NCBI RefSeq assembly: GCF_003254055.1
Contig: NZ_QKZT01000006.1
Location: 200,308-264,307 of the forward strand
DNA: 64,000 bases
Reading direction: 5' to 3'
Origin: Algoriphagus chordae
GTDB lineage: Bacteria > Bacteroidota > Bacteroidia > Cytophagales > Cyclobacteriaceae
Shown: positions 46,035-55,659 of the stretch, in pieces
How positions within the stretch are numbered: the first letter of the stretch is position 1
Layout of the letters: every line of letters begins with the position of its first letter
Translations under genes and position numbers: made by a program
The notes under the pieces: model-generated
Databases searched by the model: none
What the model saw: the letters and a program-made list of their open reading frames with translations, nothing else
What the model was told of the DNA's origin: nothing

Positions 46035-47621
46035 ATGATCGCAGGGAAGCGCATTGAAATAATGGATACAACACTGAGGGATGGTGAACAGACCTCCAGT
46101 GTTTCCTTTTTGCCTTCTGAAAAGCTGCAAATCGCCAAACTTCTGCTGGATGAATTGAAGGTAGATCGTATAGAGGTGGCTTCAGCAAGAGTTTCAGATG
46201 GGGAATTGGCAGGAGTGCAGAAAATCACCCATTGGGCTGCCGAGAAAGGCTACCTTGATAGGGTGGAGGTTTTGGGTTTTGTAGATACTCCCGCTTCGGT
46301 AAATTGGCTGTTAGAGGCTGGTGCCAAAGTGATGAATCTCCTAACTAAAGGCTCACTGAATCACCTAGTTCATCAACTCAAAAAAACGCAAGAAGAGCAT
46401 TTCGAAGATATTCGAAACTGCATTGCTTTTGCTCAGCAAAATGATATTGCTGTCAATGTTTACTTAGAAGATTGGTCTAATGGCATGCGTAATTCGCAAG
46501 AATATACGCTAGCTCTGATTGATTTTCTGACTACGCTACCAGTGAAGAGAATCATGCTCCCAGATACCTTGGGGCTACTTTCTCCAGAAGAGACCAAAGC
46601 TTTCTTCATTCAGATCTCGACGAGATTTCCAGATACACATTTTGATTTTCATGCCCACAATGATTATGACCTTTCCATCGCCAATGTGATGGAAGCGATC
46701 ATGCATGGTGCCTCTGGAATTCATACCACTGTAAATGGCCTGGGAGAAAGAGCAGGGAATGCACCACTAGAATCAGTAGTGGCAGTCATCAAGGATTTCA
46801 CCGAGTTGGAAATCAATGTGAAGGAGCAGAAAATCTACCGCGTAAGTAAGCTGGTAGAGCAATTCTCTGGTCAGCATATCCCGGCAAATAAGCCTGTGGT
46901 AGGTGAAAATGTCTTTACTCAGACTGCTGGAATTCATGCAGACGGTGATAATAAGAAAAATCTTTATTTCAACGATCTACTTCCTGAGCGCTTTGGGCGA
47001 CAGCGGAAATATGCCCTAGGCAAAACTTCTGGTAAAGCTAATATCCTCAAGAATTTGGAAGAGTTGGGGATTTCTTTGGAAAAGGATGAGCTCACCAAAG
47101 TGACTCAACGCATCATCGAATTGGGAGATAAAAAGGAGAGAGTAACGACGGAAGATTTGCCTTATATCATTTCTGATGTGTTGCAGAATAATTCCATTTC
47201 CAAAAATATCTTTATCGAAGGCTACCACATGACACATTCTCATGGTCTGAAACCTTCTGTGCAACTACGCTTAAACATTTACGGCAAATCGTATGACGCC
47301 CATGCTTCTGGCGATGGGCAATATGATGCATTCATGAGAGCGGTAAAAGAAATTTATAAATCTAGAAAGAGACAACTTCCCAAGTTGATCGACTACCATG
47401 TTTCTATTCCTCCGGGAGGAAAAACAGATGCTTTTGTAGAGACGGTAGTGACCTGGGATTATGGTAAAATATTTAAAACGAAAGGGCTTGATCCCGATCA
47501 AACAGTGGCTGCGATGATGGCCACGGAGAAAATGCTGAACATCGTCGAATCATTCAATCAAACACCAACGAAAGAAGAATCCAAATTTTATGGAAATGAA
47601 TATCGCGCTGTTGCCGGGTGA
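46035..47621 (+). CDS. LeuA-like synthase, candidate citramalate synthase
   Basis: 528 residues from ATG 46035 (a GTG at 46029 is also possible). DRE-TIM barrel with [21 protein letters not shown], metal-binding [27 protein letters not shown], and a C-terminal LeuA dimer-type regulatory domain from about 380. It diverges from the canonical LeuA at 42.4 kb. Its place between leuD and leuB, with no ilvA in the cluster, suggests it condenses acetyl-CoA with pyruvate to citramalate, giving 2-ketobutyrate through LeuBCD. A second IPM synthase or a homocitrate-like activity cannot be excluded. Confidence 0.85.
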   Translation: MIAGKRIEIMDTTLRDGEQTSSVSFLPSEKLQIAKLLLDELKVDRIEVASARVSDGELAGVQKITHWAAEKGYLDRVEVLGFVDTPASVNWLLEAGAKVMNLLTKGSLNHLVHQLKKTQEEHFEDIRNCIAFAQQNDIAVNVYLEDWSNGMRNSQEYTLALIDFLTTLPVKRIMLPDTLGLLSPEETKAFFIQISTRFPDTHFDFHAHNDYDLSIANVMEAIMHGASGIHTTVNGLGERAGNAPLESVVAVIKDFTELEINVKEQKIYRVSKLVEQFSGQHIPANKPVVGENVFTQTAGIHADGDNKKNLYFNDLLPERFGRQRKYALGKTSGKANILKNLEELGISLEKDELTKVTQRIIELGDKKERVTTEDLPYIISDVLQNNSISKNIFIEGYHMTHSHGLKPSVQLRLNIYGKSYDAHASGDGQYDAFMRAVKEIYKSRKRQLPKLIDYHVSIPPGGKTDAFVETVVTWDYGKIFKTKGLDPDQTVAAMMATEKMLNIVESFNQTPTKEESKFYGNEYRAVAG

Positions 47622-48657
47622 CGGCATCGGACCTGAAGTAATCGACCAGGCTGTGAAAGTAGTGAAAGCTATAGGCCAGAAATTCGGACACAAAATCACA
47701 TTTAAAGAGGCAATAGTAGGTGCTGCCGCAATTGATGCCACTGGCGAGCCTTATCCAGATGCTACGCATGAAATCGCTGCAGCTTCGGATGCGGTACTTT
47801 TCGGTGCTATCGGTGATCCTAAATACGATAATGACCCTAAAGCTAAGGTTCGTCCTGAACAAGGATTGTTGCTGATGCGTCAAAAATTAGGCTTGTTCGC
47901 CAATGTTCGTCCTACTTTTACTTTCCCTTCTTTGGTGCATAAGTCTCCTTTGAAGTTGGATCGTGTGGATGGCGTTGACTTCGTGTTTTTCAGAGAATTG
48001 ACAGGTGGGATTTACTTCGGCGAGCCAAGAGGAAGAAATGAGCAAGGCACCAAAGCCTTTGACACTAATGTATACAGCAAGCATGAGATTGTACGCTTAG
48101 CGAGAATGGGTTTTGAAGCTGCGCAGAAAAGAAGAAAATTGCTGACTTGCGTAGATAAAGCTAATGTGATGGCCACCTCCAGACTTTGGAGAGAAACCGT
48201 ACAGGAATTGGCTCCGGAATATCCAGATGTGAAAGTAGAATATGAATTCGTAGATGCTGTGGCGATGCGATTGATCCAGTGGCCAAAGGCTTATGATGTT
48301 TTGATTACCGAAAATCTATTCGGAGATATCTTGACTGACGAGGCTTCTGTAATCTCAGGTTCAATGGGCTTGATGCCATCTGCGTCCCTAGGGACTTCTA
48401 TCAAATTGTTCGAACCAATTCACGGATCTTATCCTCAGGCAGCTGGAAAAGACATAGCCAATCCTTTGGCAACAGTTCTTTCTGCAGCGATGATGTTTGA
48501 TTATGCATTTGACTTGAAGGAAGAATCGAAGATGATTTCTGATGTAGTAAATCAATCACTTGAAGAAGGATATGTAACTGAAGATATCGCCGATGGCGGA
48601 AAATCTTACAAAACTTCTGAAGTTGGCGACTGGCTTGCTGCTAAGATTTTAGCTTAG
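47590..48657 (+). CDS. leuB: 3-isopropylmalate dehydrogenase
   Basis: NAD-dependent decarboxylating dehydrogenase of leucine synthesis, 355 residues. GDGIGPEV near the start, [12 protein letters not shown], the [18 protein letters not shown] segment, and [22 protein letters not shown] are diagnostic. It overlaps the upstream synthase gene by 32 bases; an ATG at 47596 would also fit. Last gene of the operon, followed by a strong terminator. Confidence 0.97.
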   Translation: MEMNIALLPGDGIGPEVIDQAVKVVKAIGQKFGHKITFKEAIVGAAAIDATGEPYPDATHEIAAASDAVLFGAIGDPKYDNDPKAKVRPEQGLLLMRQKLGLFANVRPTFTFPSLVHKSPLKLDRVDGVDFVFFRELTGGIYFGEPRGRNEQGTKAFDTNVYSKHEIVRLARMGFEAAQKRRKLLTCVDKANVMATSRLWRETVQELAPEYPDVKVEYEFVDAVAMRLIQWPKAYDVLITENLFGDILTDEASVISGSMGLMPSASLGTSIKLFEPIHGSYPQAAGKDIANPLATVLSAAMMFDYAFDLKEESKMISDVVNQSLEEGYVTEDIADGGKSYKTSEVGDWLAAKILA

Positions 48658-48678
48658 GATAAAAGAGCTTAAAAAATA

Positions 48679-48708
48679 AAAAACCACCTTGCGAGAGGTG
48701 GTTTTTTT
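48679..48708 (+). terminator. Terminator of the ilv/leu operon
   Basis: AAACCACCT / AGGTGGTTT stem with a short TGCGAG loop, followed by a run of T. It lies about 23 bases after the leuB stop. Confidence 0.88.
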
Positions 48709-48749
48709 GGTTACTTCTTATCGTCATGAATTGATAACAAAGGGCAAAC

Positions 48750-48778
48750 TTGATAAAGTAATGGTTTTGTTATCTTTG
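48750..48778 (+). promoter_or_regulatory. Promoter of the PHP lipoprotein gene
   Basis: TTG at 48750, 18-base spacer, TATCTTTG at 48771-48778. Start point near 48784, which leaves about 20 bases to the ATG at 48804. Confidence 0.65.
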
Positions 48779-48803
48779 ATCATATCACTAAATGATTGTG
48801 GAA

Positions 48804-50006
48804 ATGCGGACTCTGTTACTTTTTCTTTTTTTAATTAGCTTATCTATTTTTTCATGTAAGCCTGTCGAATCCTCTGAATCGACCAAACAATGGTACAAAG
48901 GCAATCTTCACACGCATTCCTATTGGTCTGATGGGGACGATTATCCTGAGATGATTATGGATTGGTATAAGTCCCATGATTACGATTTTGTGGTACTTTC
49001 TGATCACAATACCTTGGCCGAAGGAGAGAAATGGAAGCTAATTCCGAAATCTCCGTCTCACGAACTGGGCTTTCAGAAATACTTGGATAAGTATGGAGAT
49101 GAAGTTCAATATCGCGAGGATTCAGCAGGTAGGATAGAAGTCAAGTTAAAAACCCTAGCAGAATATGCTCCGATGTTTGAGGAAGAAGGAAAGTTCCTAA
49201 TCATTCAATCGCAGGAGTTAACTGAGAGTTTTGAGAGTAAACCACTTCATATGAATGTGACGAACATTCAGAAACTAATACCTGCAGAGGGAGGGAATTC
49301 GATTCCGGAGATTATGCAAAATGGTTTGGATCGCGTGAAAGCACAGCGGGATTCTACTGGAGTGCCAATGTTTTTACATATCAATCATCCGAATTTTATC
49401 TGGGCGATTACCCCAGAAGATATCATAGCATTGAATGGTGAGCGTTTTTTTGAAGTATATAACGGTCACCCTCAAGTTAATAATTACGGTGATTCCTTGA
49501 GGCCAAGTATGGAAGTGCTTTGGGACAAAGTTCAAGCAGCCTATCTGGAAGCGGGGAAGCCATTGCTTTATGGTTTGGCAGTTGATGATGCGCATAATTA
49601 CCATGTTTTTGATAAGAATAGTAGCAATCCTGGTCGTGGTTGGGTCATGGTTTTGTCTGAAAGCTTAGATCCGGCATCTTTGGTTGAAGCTATGGAGCGT
49701 GGAGATTTCTATTCAAGTACGGGTGTTACTTTGGAATCAATAGACTTCAGTGGAAAAAGGCTAAATGTGGAAGTGAAGGCGGAAGATGGTATTTCTTATG
49801 AAATCCAATTCTTTGGCACCAAAAAATCTTCACCAGAAGAAAGCGGAATATTGCTGAGCGAAGTAAGCGGAACTTCAGGGTCTTATACTTTGGAAGCGGA
49901 TGATATGTATGTGCGTGCGAAAATCATTTCCTCTAAACCAAAAGAAAATCCTTATCAGATCGGCGATACAGAAACGGCCTGGACACAGCCAGTGACCGGG
50001 AAGTAA
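48804..50006 (+). CDS. PHP-domain lipoprotein (putative metal-dependent phosphoesterase)
   Basis: About 400 residues. Lipoprotein signal RTLLLFLFLISLSIFSC with the lipidated Cys, then a PHP domain: GNLHTHSYWSDGD, VLSDHNTL, and later HINHPNFIW and GLAVDDAHNY supply the histidine and aspartate metal ligands. A beta-rich C-terminal part (about 310 on) resembles the appended domain of many surface PHP proteins. The substrate is unknown. ATG 48792 is in frame too, but the promoter leaves only about 8 bases before it, so 48804 is preferred. Confidence 0.85.
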   Translation: MRTLLLFLFLISLSIFSCKPVESSESTKQWYKGNLHTHSYWSDGDDYPEMIMDWYKSHDYDFVVLSDHNTLAEGEKWKLIPKSPSHELGFQKYLDKYGDEVQYREDSAGRIEVKLKTLAEYAPMFEEEGKFLIIQSQELTESFESKPLHMNVTNIQKLIPAEGGNSIPEIMQNGLDRVKAQRDSTGVPMFLHINHPNFIWAITPEDIIALNGERFFEVYNGHPQVNNYGDSLRPSMEVLWDKVQAAYLEAGKPLLYGLAVDDAHNYHVFDKNSSNPGRGWVMVLSESLDPASLVEAMERGDFYSSTGVTLESIDFSGKRLNVEVKAEDGISYEIQFFGTKKSSPEESGILLSEVSGTSGSYTLEADDMYVRAKIISSKPKENPYQIGDTETAWTQPVTGK

Positions 50007-50083
50007 TTGTAATTCTTGAGTTGTCGATTGATTTGAACGAAATTGCCTATAATTTCAAAATCATATCATAAACCATTATTTCA

Positions 50084-50869
50084 TTGCAATCCCGACCTCA
50101 TTCCTATCTTTTTTCCATTTCCTATTTCGGAGCTCGATACAAAGGCTGGGCGCCACAGCCAAATCAGCCAACAGTGCAGCGTAGATTGGAGCGAGTGATA
50201 AGACATGTGTTGGGGCATGAAGATTTTTCTCTGATTGGATCAAGCAGAACAGACTCTGGAGTTTCCTGTGTTGGAGGGTATGTTCAGATTTTCCTTCGGG
50301 AAAATGTTGAAATGAATTCACTCTTGCCTGAATTCAATGAGCACTTGCCACAGGATATTCAGCTTAATTCGGTACAGGAGGTTCCCACAAACTTCAATTT
50401 GATCCAGTCTGTCAAGCAGAAAACTTACCGCTTTTATTTTTCGAACACAATAGATTTCCATCCTTTCGCTTCGGCTTTTCTAGTCAATATAAAGGAGGAT
50501 TTGAATTGGGAAGCGATGAAAGAAGCATGTCAAGTGTTTAAAGGGAAGCATGATTTCAAAGGCTTTTGCAAACCTTCAGAAAATAAAACTGACTATGTTA
50601 GGGAATTGCTTTCTGCTGAAATCCTAAATTCAAATGACTTTATGGGGCAGTATTTTCCTGGAGAGATTTATTATTTTGAAATCACTGGAACTGGTTTTCT
50701 TCATCATCAGGTGCGAATGATGATGTCTGCCGTTTGGCAAATTGGAAAAGGAGAAATGGAGATTTCTGAAATAGCGGGACGGTTTGAATCTGCTGAGGAC
50801 TTTGATAAACTACCACCTGCTCCTGCCAATGGTTTGGTGCTATGGGAGACAGTTTTAGTAGATAAATGA
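50084..50869 (+). CDS. truA: TruA-like tRNA pseudouridine synthase
   Basis: 261 residues from a TTG start at 50084 (a stop lies just upstream in frame). Family features: YFGARYKGWAPQPNQPTVQRRLE, catalytic Asp in SSRTDSGVS, and GTGFLHHQVRMMMSAVWQIGKG near the C-terminus. TruA proteins normally read GRTDAGVHA at the catalytic site. Here it is SRTDSGVSCVG, with His replaced by Ser, so it may be a divergent paralogue with another target. The catalytic Asp is kept, so activity is plausible. Confidence 0.85.
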   Translation: MQSRPHSYLFSISYFGARYKGWAPQPNQPTVQRRLERVIRHVLGHEDFSLIGSSRTDSGVSCVGGYVQIFLRENVEMNSLLPEFNEHLPQDIQLNSVQEVPTNFNLIQSVKQKTYRFYFSNTIDFHPFASAFLVNIKEDLNWEAMKEACQVFKGKHDFKGFCKPSENKTDYVRELLSAEILNSNDFMGQYFPGEIYYFEITGTGFLHHQVRMMMSAVWQIGKGEMEISEIAGRFESAEDFDKLPPAPANGLVLWETVLVDK

Positions 50870-50970
50870 AAGATGATTTTCATAAAAGTTTGAGGAACTA
50901 AGTATCTGAAAGAATTTCTAAAAGGGCATGTAGTTGAAGCTGAAAGCAAAAGTTGAAGATAGAAATTAAC

Positions 50971-51000
50971 CTAACGTTGCGTCGCCGCGTCGTTGCGAGA
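50971..51000. repeat. Degenerate 'gcgtcg' words
   Basis: GTTGCGTCGCCGCGTCGTTG repeats gcgtcg twice and gttgcg at both ends, in the spacer just 3' of the minus-strand acetyltransferase gene. Confidence 0.5.
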
Positions 51001-51005
51001 AACAT

Positions 51006-51500
51006 TTATAGCTTCAGCTCAAATACAAAATCATCCATCACATAGCCCTCTCCTATGTCGATAACTTCAGTCTTGATATTGACAAAACCTAAGTATTCAT
51101 AGAAGTCGATAGCGCCTTTGTTATACTTATTCACATTGAGCAGGAGACTTTCTTGCTGATTGTCCAAGGCAATCTCTGAGATCGACTTGATTAATCTCTT
51201 TCCAATGCCTTTTCCCTGAGCAGTAGGAAGGATATAGATCTTATGAATTTTTGTTGTTCCAGGTATTTGATTCAGTTCAAAGCCCGTAAACCCCAGCTTT
51301 TCGCCATCCTCATCGGCTAGAAGAAAAGAATGACCTTGCTCAAGTTGGGCTTCAAGATTTGGGATGTCATAAAACCTATGAAGCATATAATCAATCTGCG
51401 CCGGACTTAGGATTTTTCCAAAAGTATCAGGCCAAGTTCGGTGGGCGATTGATTGGATTGTGGTTAAGTCTGCCTTGGATACTGAGATTACTTGAATCAT
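51006..51500 (-). CDS. GNAT family N-acetyltransferase
   Basis: 164 residues. Acetyl-CoA-binding motif A is seen in KIYILPTAQGKGIGKRLIKSI, followed by LLLNVNKYNKGAIDFYEYLGF, the typical motif B region. The acceptor substrate is unknown. Single gene between two opposite or separated neighbours. Start ATG at 51500. Confidence 0.9.
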   Translation of the reverse strand: MIQVISVSKADLTTIQSIAHRTWPDTFGKILSPAQIDYMLHRFYDIPNLEAQLEQGHSFLLADEDGEKLGFTGFELNQIPGTTKIHKIYILPTAQGKGIGKRLIKSISEIALDNQQESLLLNVNKYNKGAIDFYEYLGFVNIKTEVIDIGEGYVMDDFVFELKL

Positions 51501-51547
51501 ATGTGTTGGGAATGATAAGCCAATTTATTCCGATTGTGTTAAAAAGA

Positions 51548-51580
51548 GAAACCGAGCCCCTTTTTATGAGACTCGGTTTC
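51548..51580 (-). terminator. Terminator after the first Gfo/Idh/MocA gene
   Basis: GAAACCGAG / CTCGGTTTC perfect 9-bp stem, followed on the minus strand by TCTTTTT. It lies 20 bases past the stop of the minus-strand oxidoreductase gene. Confidence 0.8.
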
Positions 51581-51599
51581 GTGAGTTTTTAATTATTCC

Positions 51600-52967
51600 T
51601 TAAACTTTGTTTGGTTCTGGATGTTTGTAGCCTTTTCGGTAAGGTCGGCGAAGTAGTTCTGTAGCTTCTTTGTCACCAATCACCGTCATGGTCTTTGGAT
51701 CGTATTTCAACTCTCTTCCTCCAAGATCCATCGAGATATTTGCCAATATACAGGAGGCTGTAGAAATATGTCCTTCTTCAATATCTGCAACTGGTAAGGT
51801 GTTCGTATCAATTGCTTTTAGCCAATTCTGCATGTGAAGCCGAGTAGCAGGCGCAGCGTTTAATTCTATGTCTGGCTCATTGATATCTTCTGGATATTTT
51901 TCTCTTTCAAAAAGGCAGTCAAAATGGATTGGTTTTTCATTTTTATCCAGAGGAGTGTAATCAGCCTGCATAGTACTTCCAGCTAGCATTCCTTTTTCAC
52001 CAAAGATCTTGAATGCCCATGGGTATTCTGGATCATCTGGGTTGCCCCATGTTCTATGCTGCCAGACTACATTAAGTTCTGGGTATTCGAAAATCGCAGA
52101 TTGAGTATCTGAGATATTGGATTTGCCTTCTTTTTGCACATAGATACCTCCAGTTGATGTAATCTGTGTAGGCCAGCCAAGATCGAGCATCCAGCGAACA
52201 GTGTCTAGCATATGTACACACATATCTCCGGTGATGCCATTTCCATATTCTATAAATGTTCTCCACCAGCGTCTATGCGGTAAACCATCATAGGGTCTAT
52301 AAGGAGCCGGGCCTGTCCATAGATCGTAATTGAAAAAGTCTGGAACTGGCTCCAAAGGTGGGTTTCCATTGGCACGCATATGATAATAACAGCAAATCTC
52401 CACATGAGAAATCTTTCCCAACTTCCCAGTATCAATGATCTGCTCTTTGGCATCGATCAGGTGTGGTGTGCTTTTTCGTTGTGTGCCTACTTGTACTTTC
52501 TTATTATATTTTCTAGTGGCGGCTACCATTGCTTCGCCTTCGATTATATCAACTGAAATAGGCTTTTGCACATAGACATGTGCGCCAGCTTTCAGTGAAT
52601 CAATACATTGTAAGGCATGCCAGTGGTCAGGCGAACCTATCAGTACAAATTCAGGCTTTTCCTTGGCCAAAAGTTCTTGATAATCCTCATACAAAGGAGG
52701 GACTTTTCCAGACTTTTGACGAGTGGCGACCATATCTCCAGCAGCTTTTAGCATGTTCTTATCTGGATCGCAAAGTCCTACTACTTCTATATCGGCTACT
52801 TGGATTAGGCGAAAAAGGTCGGATTTACCATACCAGCCTGCGCCAATCAAGGCCACTTGTAATGGTCCTTCTCGGTCTTTGAAATCCATGCCTAAGAGGC
52901 CAAAACTAGCCAAGGTTGCAAAGGCAGAAGAACCTTTGAGAAAATCTCTTCGGTTGAGTGAATTCAT
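51600..52967 (-). CDS. Tat-exported Gfo/Idh/MocA family oxidoreductase (copy 1)
   Basis: 455 residues. Twin-arginine signal NRRDFLKGSSAF, then a Rossmann fold with ALIGAGWYGKSDL, then QKPISVD where the family usually has EKP, and the catalytic-domain segment GDMCVHMLDTVRW. Export and the DUF1080 genes nearby suggest oxidation of sugars at C3, known for this family in Bacteroidota, but the substrate is an inference. It has a close paralogue at 53067-54428, upstream on the same strand, 99 bases away. Confidence 0.9.
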   Translation of the reverse strand: MNSLNRRDFLKGSSAFATLASFGLLGMDFKDREGPLQVALIGAGWYGKSDLFRLIQVADIEVVGLCDPDKNMLKAAGDMVATRQKSGKVPPLYEDYQELLAKEKPEFVLIGSPDHWHALQCIDSLKAGAHVYVQKPISVDIIEGEAMVAATRKYNKKVQVGTQRKSTPHLIDAKEQIIDTGKLGKISHVEICCYYHMRANGNPPLEPVPDFFNYDLWTGPAPYRPYDGLPHRRWWRTFIEYGNGITGDMCVHMLDTVRWMLDLGWPTQITSTGGIYVQKEGKSNISDTQSAIFEYPELNVVWQHRTWGNPDDPEYPWAFKIFGEKGMLAGSTMQADYTPLDKNEKPIHFDCLFEREKYPEDINEPDIELNAAPATRLHMQNWLKAIDTNTLPVADIEEGHISTASCILANISMDLGGRELKYDPKTMTVIGDKEATELLRRPYRKGYKHPEPNKV

Positions 52968-53066
52968 TTAGATTGGGTTTGAGGTTGATTGTGCCTGATA
53001 AGTTACAAAAACAGCATCTTTTACCAAATTTAATTGGATGAACGGAGCAACTGGCGATGTATAATT

Positions 53067-54428
53067 TTAAACTTTGTCAGGCTCAGGGTGGGTGTATCCT
53101 TCACGATACGGTCTTCTCAAAAGTGCAGTAGCTTCCTCATCATCCACTACTATCATGGTCTTTGGGTCATAGCGGAGTGCTCTACCATCTAATGCCATGG
53201 ACATATTTGCCAAAATACAGGATGCAGTAGAAATATGCCCTTGTGAGATGTCTGCTATTGGTAGTTGATCTTTTTCTATCGCCTGAAGCCAGTCTTGAAG
53301 TTGTGCGCGAGTGGCAGGAGCGGCATGGATTTCTATGTCTTTTTCGGTGACATCTTCAGGGTATTGTTCTTTTTCCAATACAACATCAAATTGGATGGAT
53401 TCGCCTTTTCCTTCGGGTGTAAAATCTGCTCGCATAGGACTTCCAGCCAACATGCCATTTTCTCCATAAATCTTAAAAGCCCAAGGATAATGCTTGTCCA
53501 CAGGATTACCCCAGGTACGGTGTTGCCAGACTACATTCATTTCGTTGAATTCAAATAAAGCAGTTTGTGTATCGGAAATATTGGCACCGGAATCCTTATC
53601 TACATAAATACCCCCCGTCGAAGTTACCTGAATCGGCCAGCCCAAGTCACACATCCAGCGCACAGCATCCAGCATGTGGACACACATGTCACCAACAATA
53701 CCATTGCCATACTCCATAAATGCACGCCAGCCTCGATGTAATATCCCTCGGTATGGGAGCATAGGAGCAGGTCCTGCCCAAAGATCATAATTGAGGTTTT
53801 CTGGTACAGGCATTACAGCTGGATTGCTTCGGTTTCGCATATGGTAATAGCAGAAAACCTCTGCGTGAGAGATTTTGCCTAATTTCCCTGAGTCGATGAT
53901 TTCTGTTTTTGCTTTGACAAGATGCGGAGTGCTTCTGCGCTGGGTTCCGATCTGTACTTTTCGGTCATATTTTCTGGCTGCGGCCAAAATCGCCTCCCCT
54001 TCTATCACATCCACCGATATTGGTTTTTGTAGATACAGGTGCGCCCCACTCTTTAGTACATCTATTGCGATCAGAGCATGCCAATGGTCTGGTGTGCCGA
54101 CCAATACATACTCTGGTTTTTCCTTCGCAAGAAGCTCCTTATAATCTTCGTATAAGGCTGGTGTCTTTCCTGATTTCTGGCGGGTTGCAACAAGCTTACC
54201 AGCCTCTGCTAGTTGCTTACTGTCCACATCACAGAGCCCAACTACTTCTACCTCTGCTACTTGAATCAATCGAAAAAGATCTGATTTACCGTACCATCCT
54301 GTCCCTATCAAAGCTACTTGTAATGGTCCTTCGCGATCTTTAAAATCCATTCCGAGTAATCCGAAACTCGCTAGTGACATCAGGGCAGTGCTGCCTTTTA
54401 AAAATTCTCTTCGATTTAAGGGATTCAT
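53067..54428 (-). CDS. Tat-exported Gfo/Idh/MocA family oxidoreductase (copy 2)
   Basis: 453 residues and a tandem paralogue of copy 1. The Tat motif is NRREFLKGS, and residues 20-55 (ASFGLLGMDFKDREGPLQVALIG.GWYGKSDLFRLIQVA) are almost identical between copies. The variants QKP (for EKP) and GDMCVHMLD are shared. The copies diverge most around residues 200-260 (pocket-facing region by homology) and in the linker near 350, suggesting different substrates after duplication. Confidence 0.9.
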   Translation of the reverse strand: MNPLNRREFLKGSTALMSLASFGLLGMDFKDREGPLQVALIGTGWYGKSDLFRLIQVAEVEVVGLCDVDSKQLAEAGKLVATRQKSGKTPALYEDYKELLAKEKPEYVLVGTPDHWHALIAIDVLKSGAHLYLQKPISVDVIEGEAILAAARKYDRKVQIGTQRRSTPHLVKAKTEIIDSGKLGKISHAEVFCYYHMRNRSNPAVMPVPENLNYDLWAGPAPMLPYRGILHRGWRAFMEYGNGIVGDMCVHMLDAVRWMCDLGWPIQVTSTGGIYVDKDSGANISDTQTALFEFNEMNVVWQHRTWGNPVDKHYPWAFKIYGENGMLAGSPMRADFTPEGKGESIQFDVVLEKEQYPEDVTEKDIEIHAAPATRAQLQDWLQAIEKDQLPIADISQGHISTASCILANMSMALDGRALRYDPKTMIVVDDEEATALLRRPYREGYTHPEPDKV

Positions 54429-54550
54429 GGGTTATAGGTTTGTGGCAATTGAGGATTTGAATTTACAAAAAGCAGTGGCTATGGCAAGAGGTTTCAGCCA
54501 ACCAAGATTTGAAAGAGAGGCCAATTATTGATCAAAAAATAGGATAAAAA

Positions 54551-55012
54551 TTACTTTGCAGACCAATCGAGCTGCTTTCCCTTAGACTCGGTTTCTTTGT
54601 CCTTACTGGTACCAACTGCTATTCCAATCGCCATTCCTATTGGCAAGCCGATACCTATAAAGGCCATATTTCCCAATGATGCACCGAAGACTACTCCTAA
54701 TGGTACCCCAAAAGCTGTCATGCCCAGAGCAAACCATTGAAGTTGGTAATGGTTTTTAGCTACAATTCCTAGATCGTTTTCCAGAAGCTTCAAGATGGCC
54801 ACTTGGGCAGATTTGATTTGCTTCAATAGCTCTGGATCTGGGCCTGGGAAATTATTTACACCTGCCATGATTTCATTGATCTGAAATTCTACTGACTCTG
54901 GAATGTTTTTTTTCTCGATAGCGACCAAGAGGGTGCTTAGGTTATGAGCAGCTTTTGCGAATTTTGGATTTTCTTCGAAAGAGGGACGGGAGGTGAGTGG
55001 AGTGAGGGGCAT
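54551..55012 (-). CDS. Small protein with two C-terminal membrane helices
   Basis: 153 residues. The first 85 residues are helical and soluble, then two glycine-rich membrane segments (WFALGMTAFGVPLGVVFGASLG and AFIGIGLPIGMAIGIAVG) and a charged tail. The function is not recognised. It lies downstream of the oxidoreductase pair on the same strand, divergent from a small antitoxin-like gene. Confidence 0.6.
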   Translation of the reverse strand: MPLTPLTSRPSFEENPKFAKAAHNLSTLLVAIEKKNIPESVEFQINEIMAGVNNFPGPDPELLKQIKSAQVAILKLLENDLGIVAKNHYQLQWFALGMTAFGVPLGVVFGASLGNMAFIGIGLPIGMAIGIAVGTSKDKETESKGKQLDWSAK

Positions 55013-55064
55013 TTAAAGGTTTTTATTATTTGTTGAAAAAGCTAAATTTATCAAAAACATACTC

Positions 55065-55271
55065 ATGGACCTAGCAGCTAAAAAATTACGCTTGATGAAG
55101 CAAATCCTTGAGATCGATGATGATAAGTTGATCTCAGCACTTTTGGATTTACTTAAGCCAATGAAAAAGGAAGATGTGTTATCTGATTCACAGCGAAGGG
55201 AGATTTTGTTAGGTATCAAGCAATTGGACGAAGGAAGACGGGTTTCTTTGAAAGATTTTTTAGGAAAATAA
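55065..55271 (+). CDS. Small antitoxin-like protein (addiction-module component type)
   Basis: 68 residues: an N-terminal helical part (KKLRLMKQILEIDDDKLISALLDLL) and a C-terminus LSDSQRREILLGIKQLDEGRRVSLKDFLGK, which matches the I.GL.QLD.G...S..E pattern of putative addiction-module antitoxins. No ParE/RelE-type toxin is adjacent: the next gene is on the other strand and is a membrane protein. An orphan antitoxin or regulator is likely. Overlaps the convergent gene end by 12 bases. Confidence 0.55.
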   Translation: MDLAAKKLRLMKQILEIDDDKLISALLDLLKPMKKEDVLSDSQRREILLGIKQLDEGRRVSLKDFLGK

Positions 55272-55583
55272 AGAGGAGTTGAAAAAGTAAATCCAGTAAG
55301 CACATCCGATTGTCCCTGTTAAATTGATCCAAAGAAAAGTTGTATTGTAGTGGTTTTTTCTTTTCAAAGTTAATGAAGCGGGAATTAGATATAAAATACC
55401 GATTAGTGTAATAGGAAGTAGTAGTACTCCATAGCCAAATGGACCACCACCAGATTTTAGAATTCGGAATGTGTAAGGAAAGAAAACTGAAATATTGGAA
55501 AGAATTATAAATCCTGAAAAAGTCAAGTTTAGGATTTTTATAAATATGTGATCTTGGGTAATTGGCTGCTGTTTTTGCATCAT
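55260..55583 (-). CDS. Small membrane protein of unknown function
   Basis: 107 residues with three predicted helices (around 18-35, 48-68 and 82-101) and a basic short N-terminus. The coherent helix pattern supports a real gene. No family recognised. It overlaps the convergent antitoxin-like gene by 12 bases and lies downstream of the malate/lactate dehydrogenase gene on the same strand. Confidence 0.55.
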   Translation of the reverse strand: MMQKQQPITQDHIFIKILNLTFSGFIILSNISVFFPYTFRILKSGGGPFGYGVLLLPITLIGILYLIPASLTLKRKNHYNTTFLWINLTGTIGCAYWIYFFNSSLFS

Positions 55584-55626
55584 TTTAAGATAAATAAGTT
55601 AATGATGGAAAATCTGAAATCTTAAA

Positions 55627-55657
55627 CATCGGTCACCCGACACCCGACATCCCACAT
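55627..55657. repeat. Degenerate 'cacccgaca' words sharing a string with 9880
   Basis: CATCGGTCACCCGACACCCG repeats cacccgaca/cacccgacat and carries the same CATCGGTCACCC as 9880-9891. Both sites lie just 3' of minus-strand genes. Confidence 0.5.
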
Positions 55658-55659
55658 TC

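Noticed and set aside
55013..55303. Minus-strand open frame over the antitoxin-like gene
   Set aside because: Antisense to a better candidate and overlapped by a membrane-protein gene in another frame; no recognisable features.
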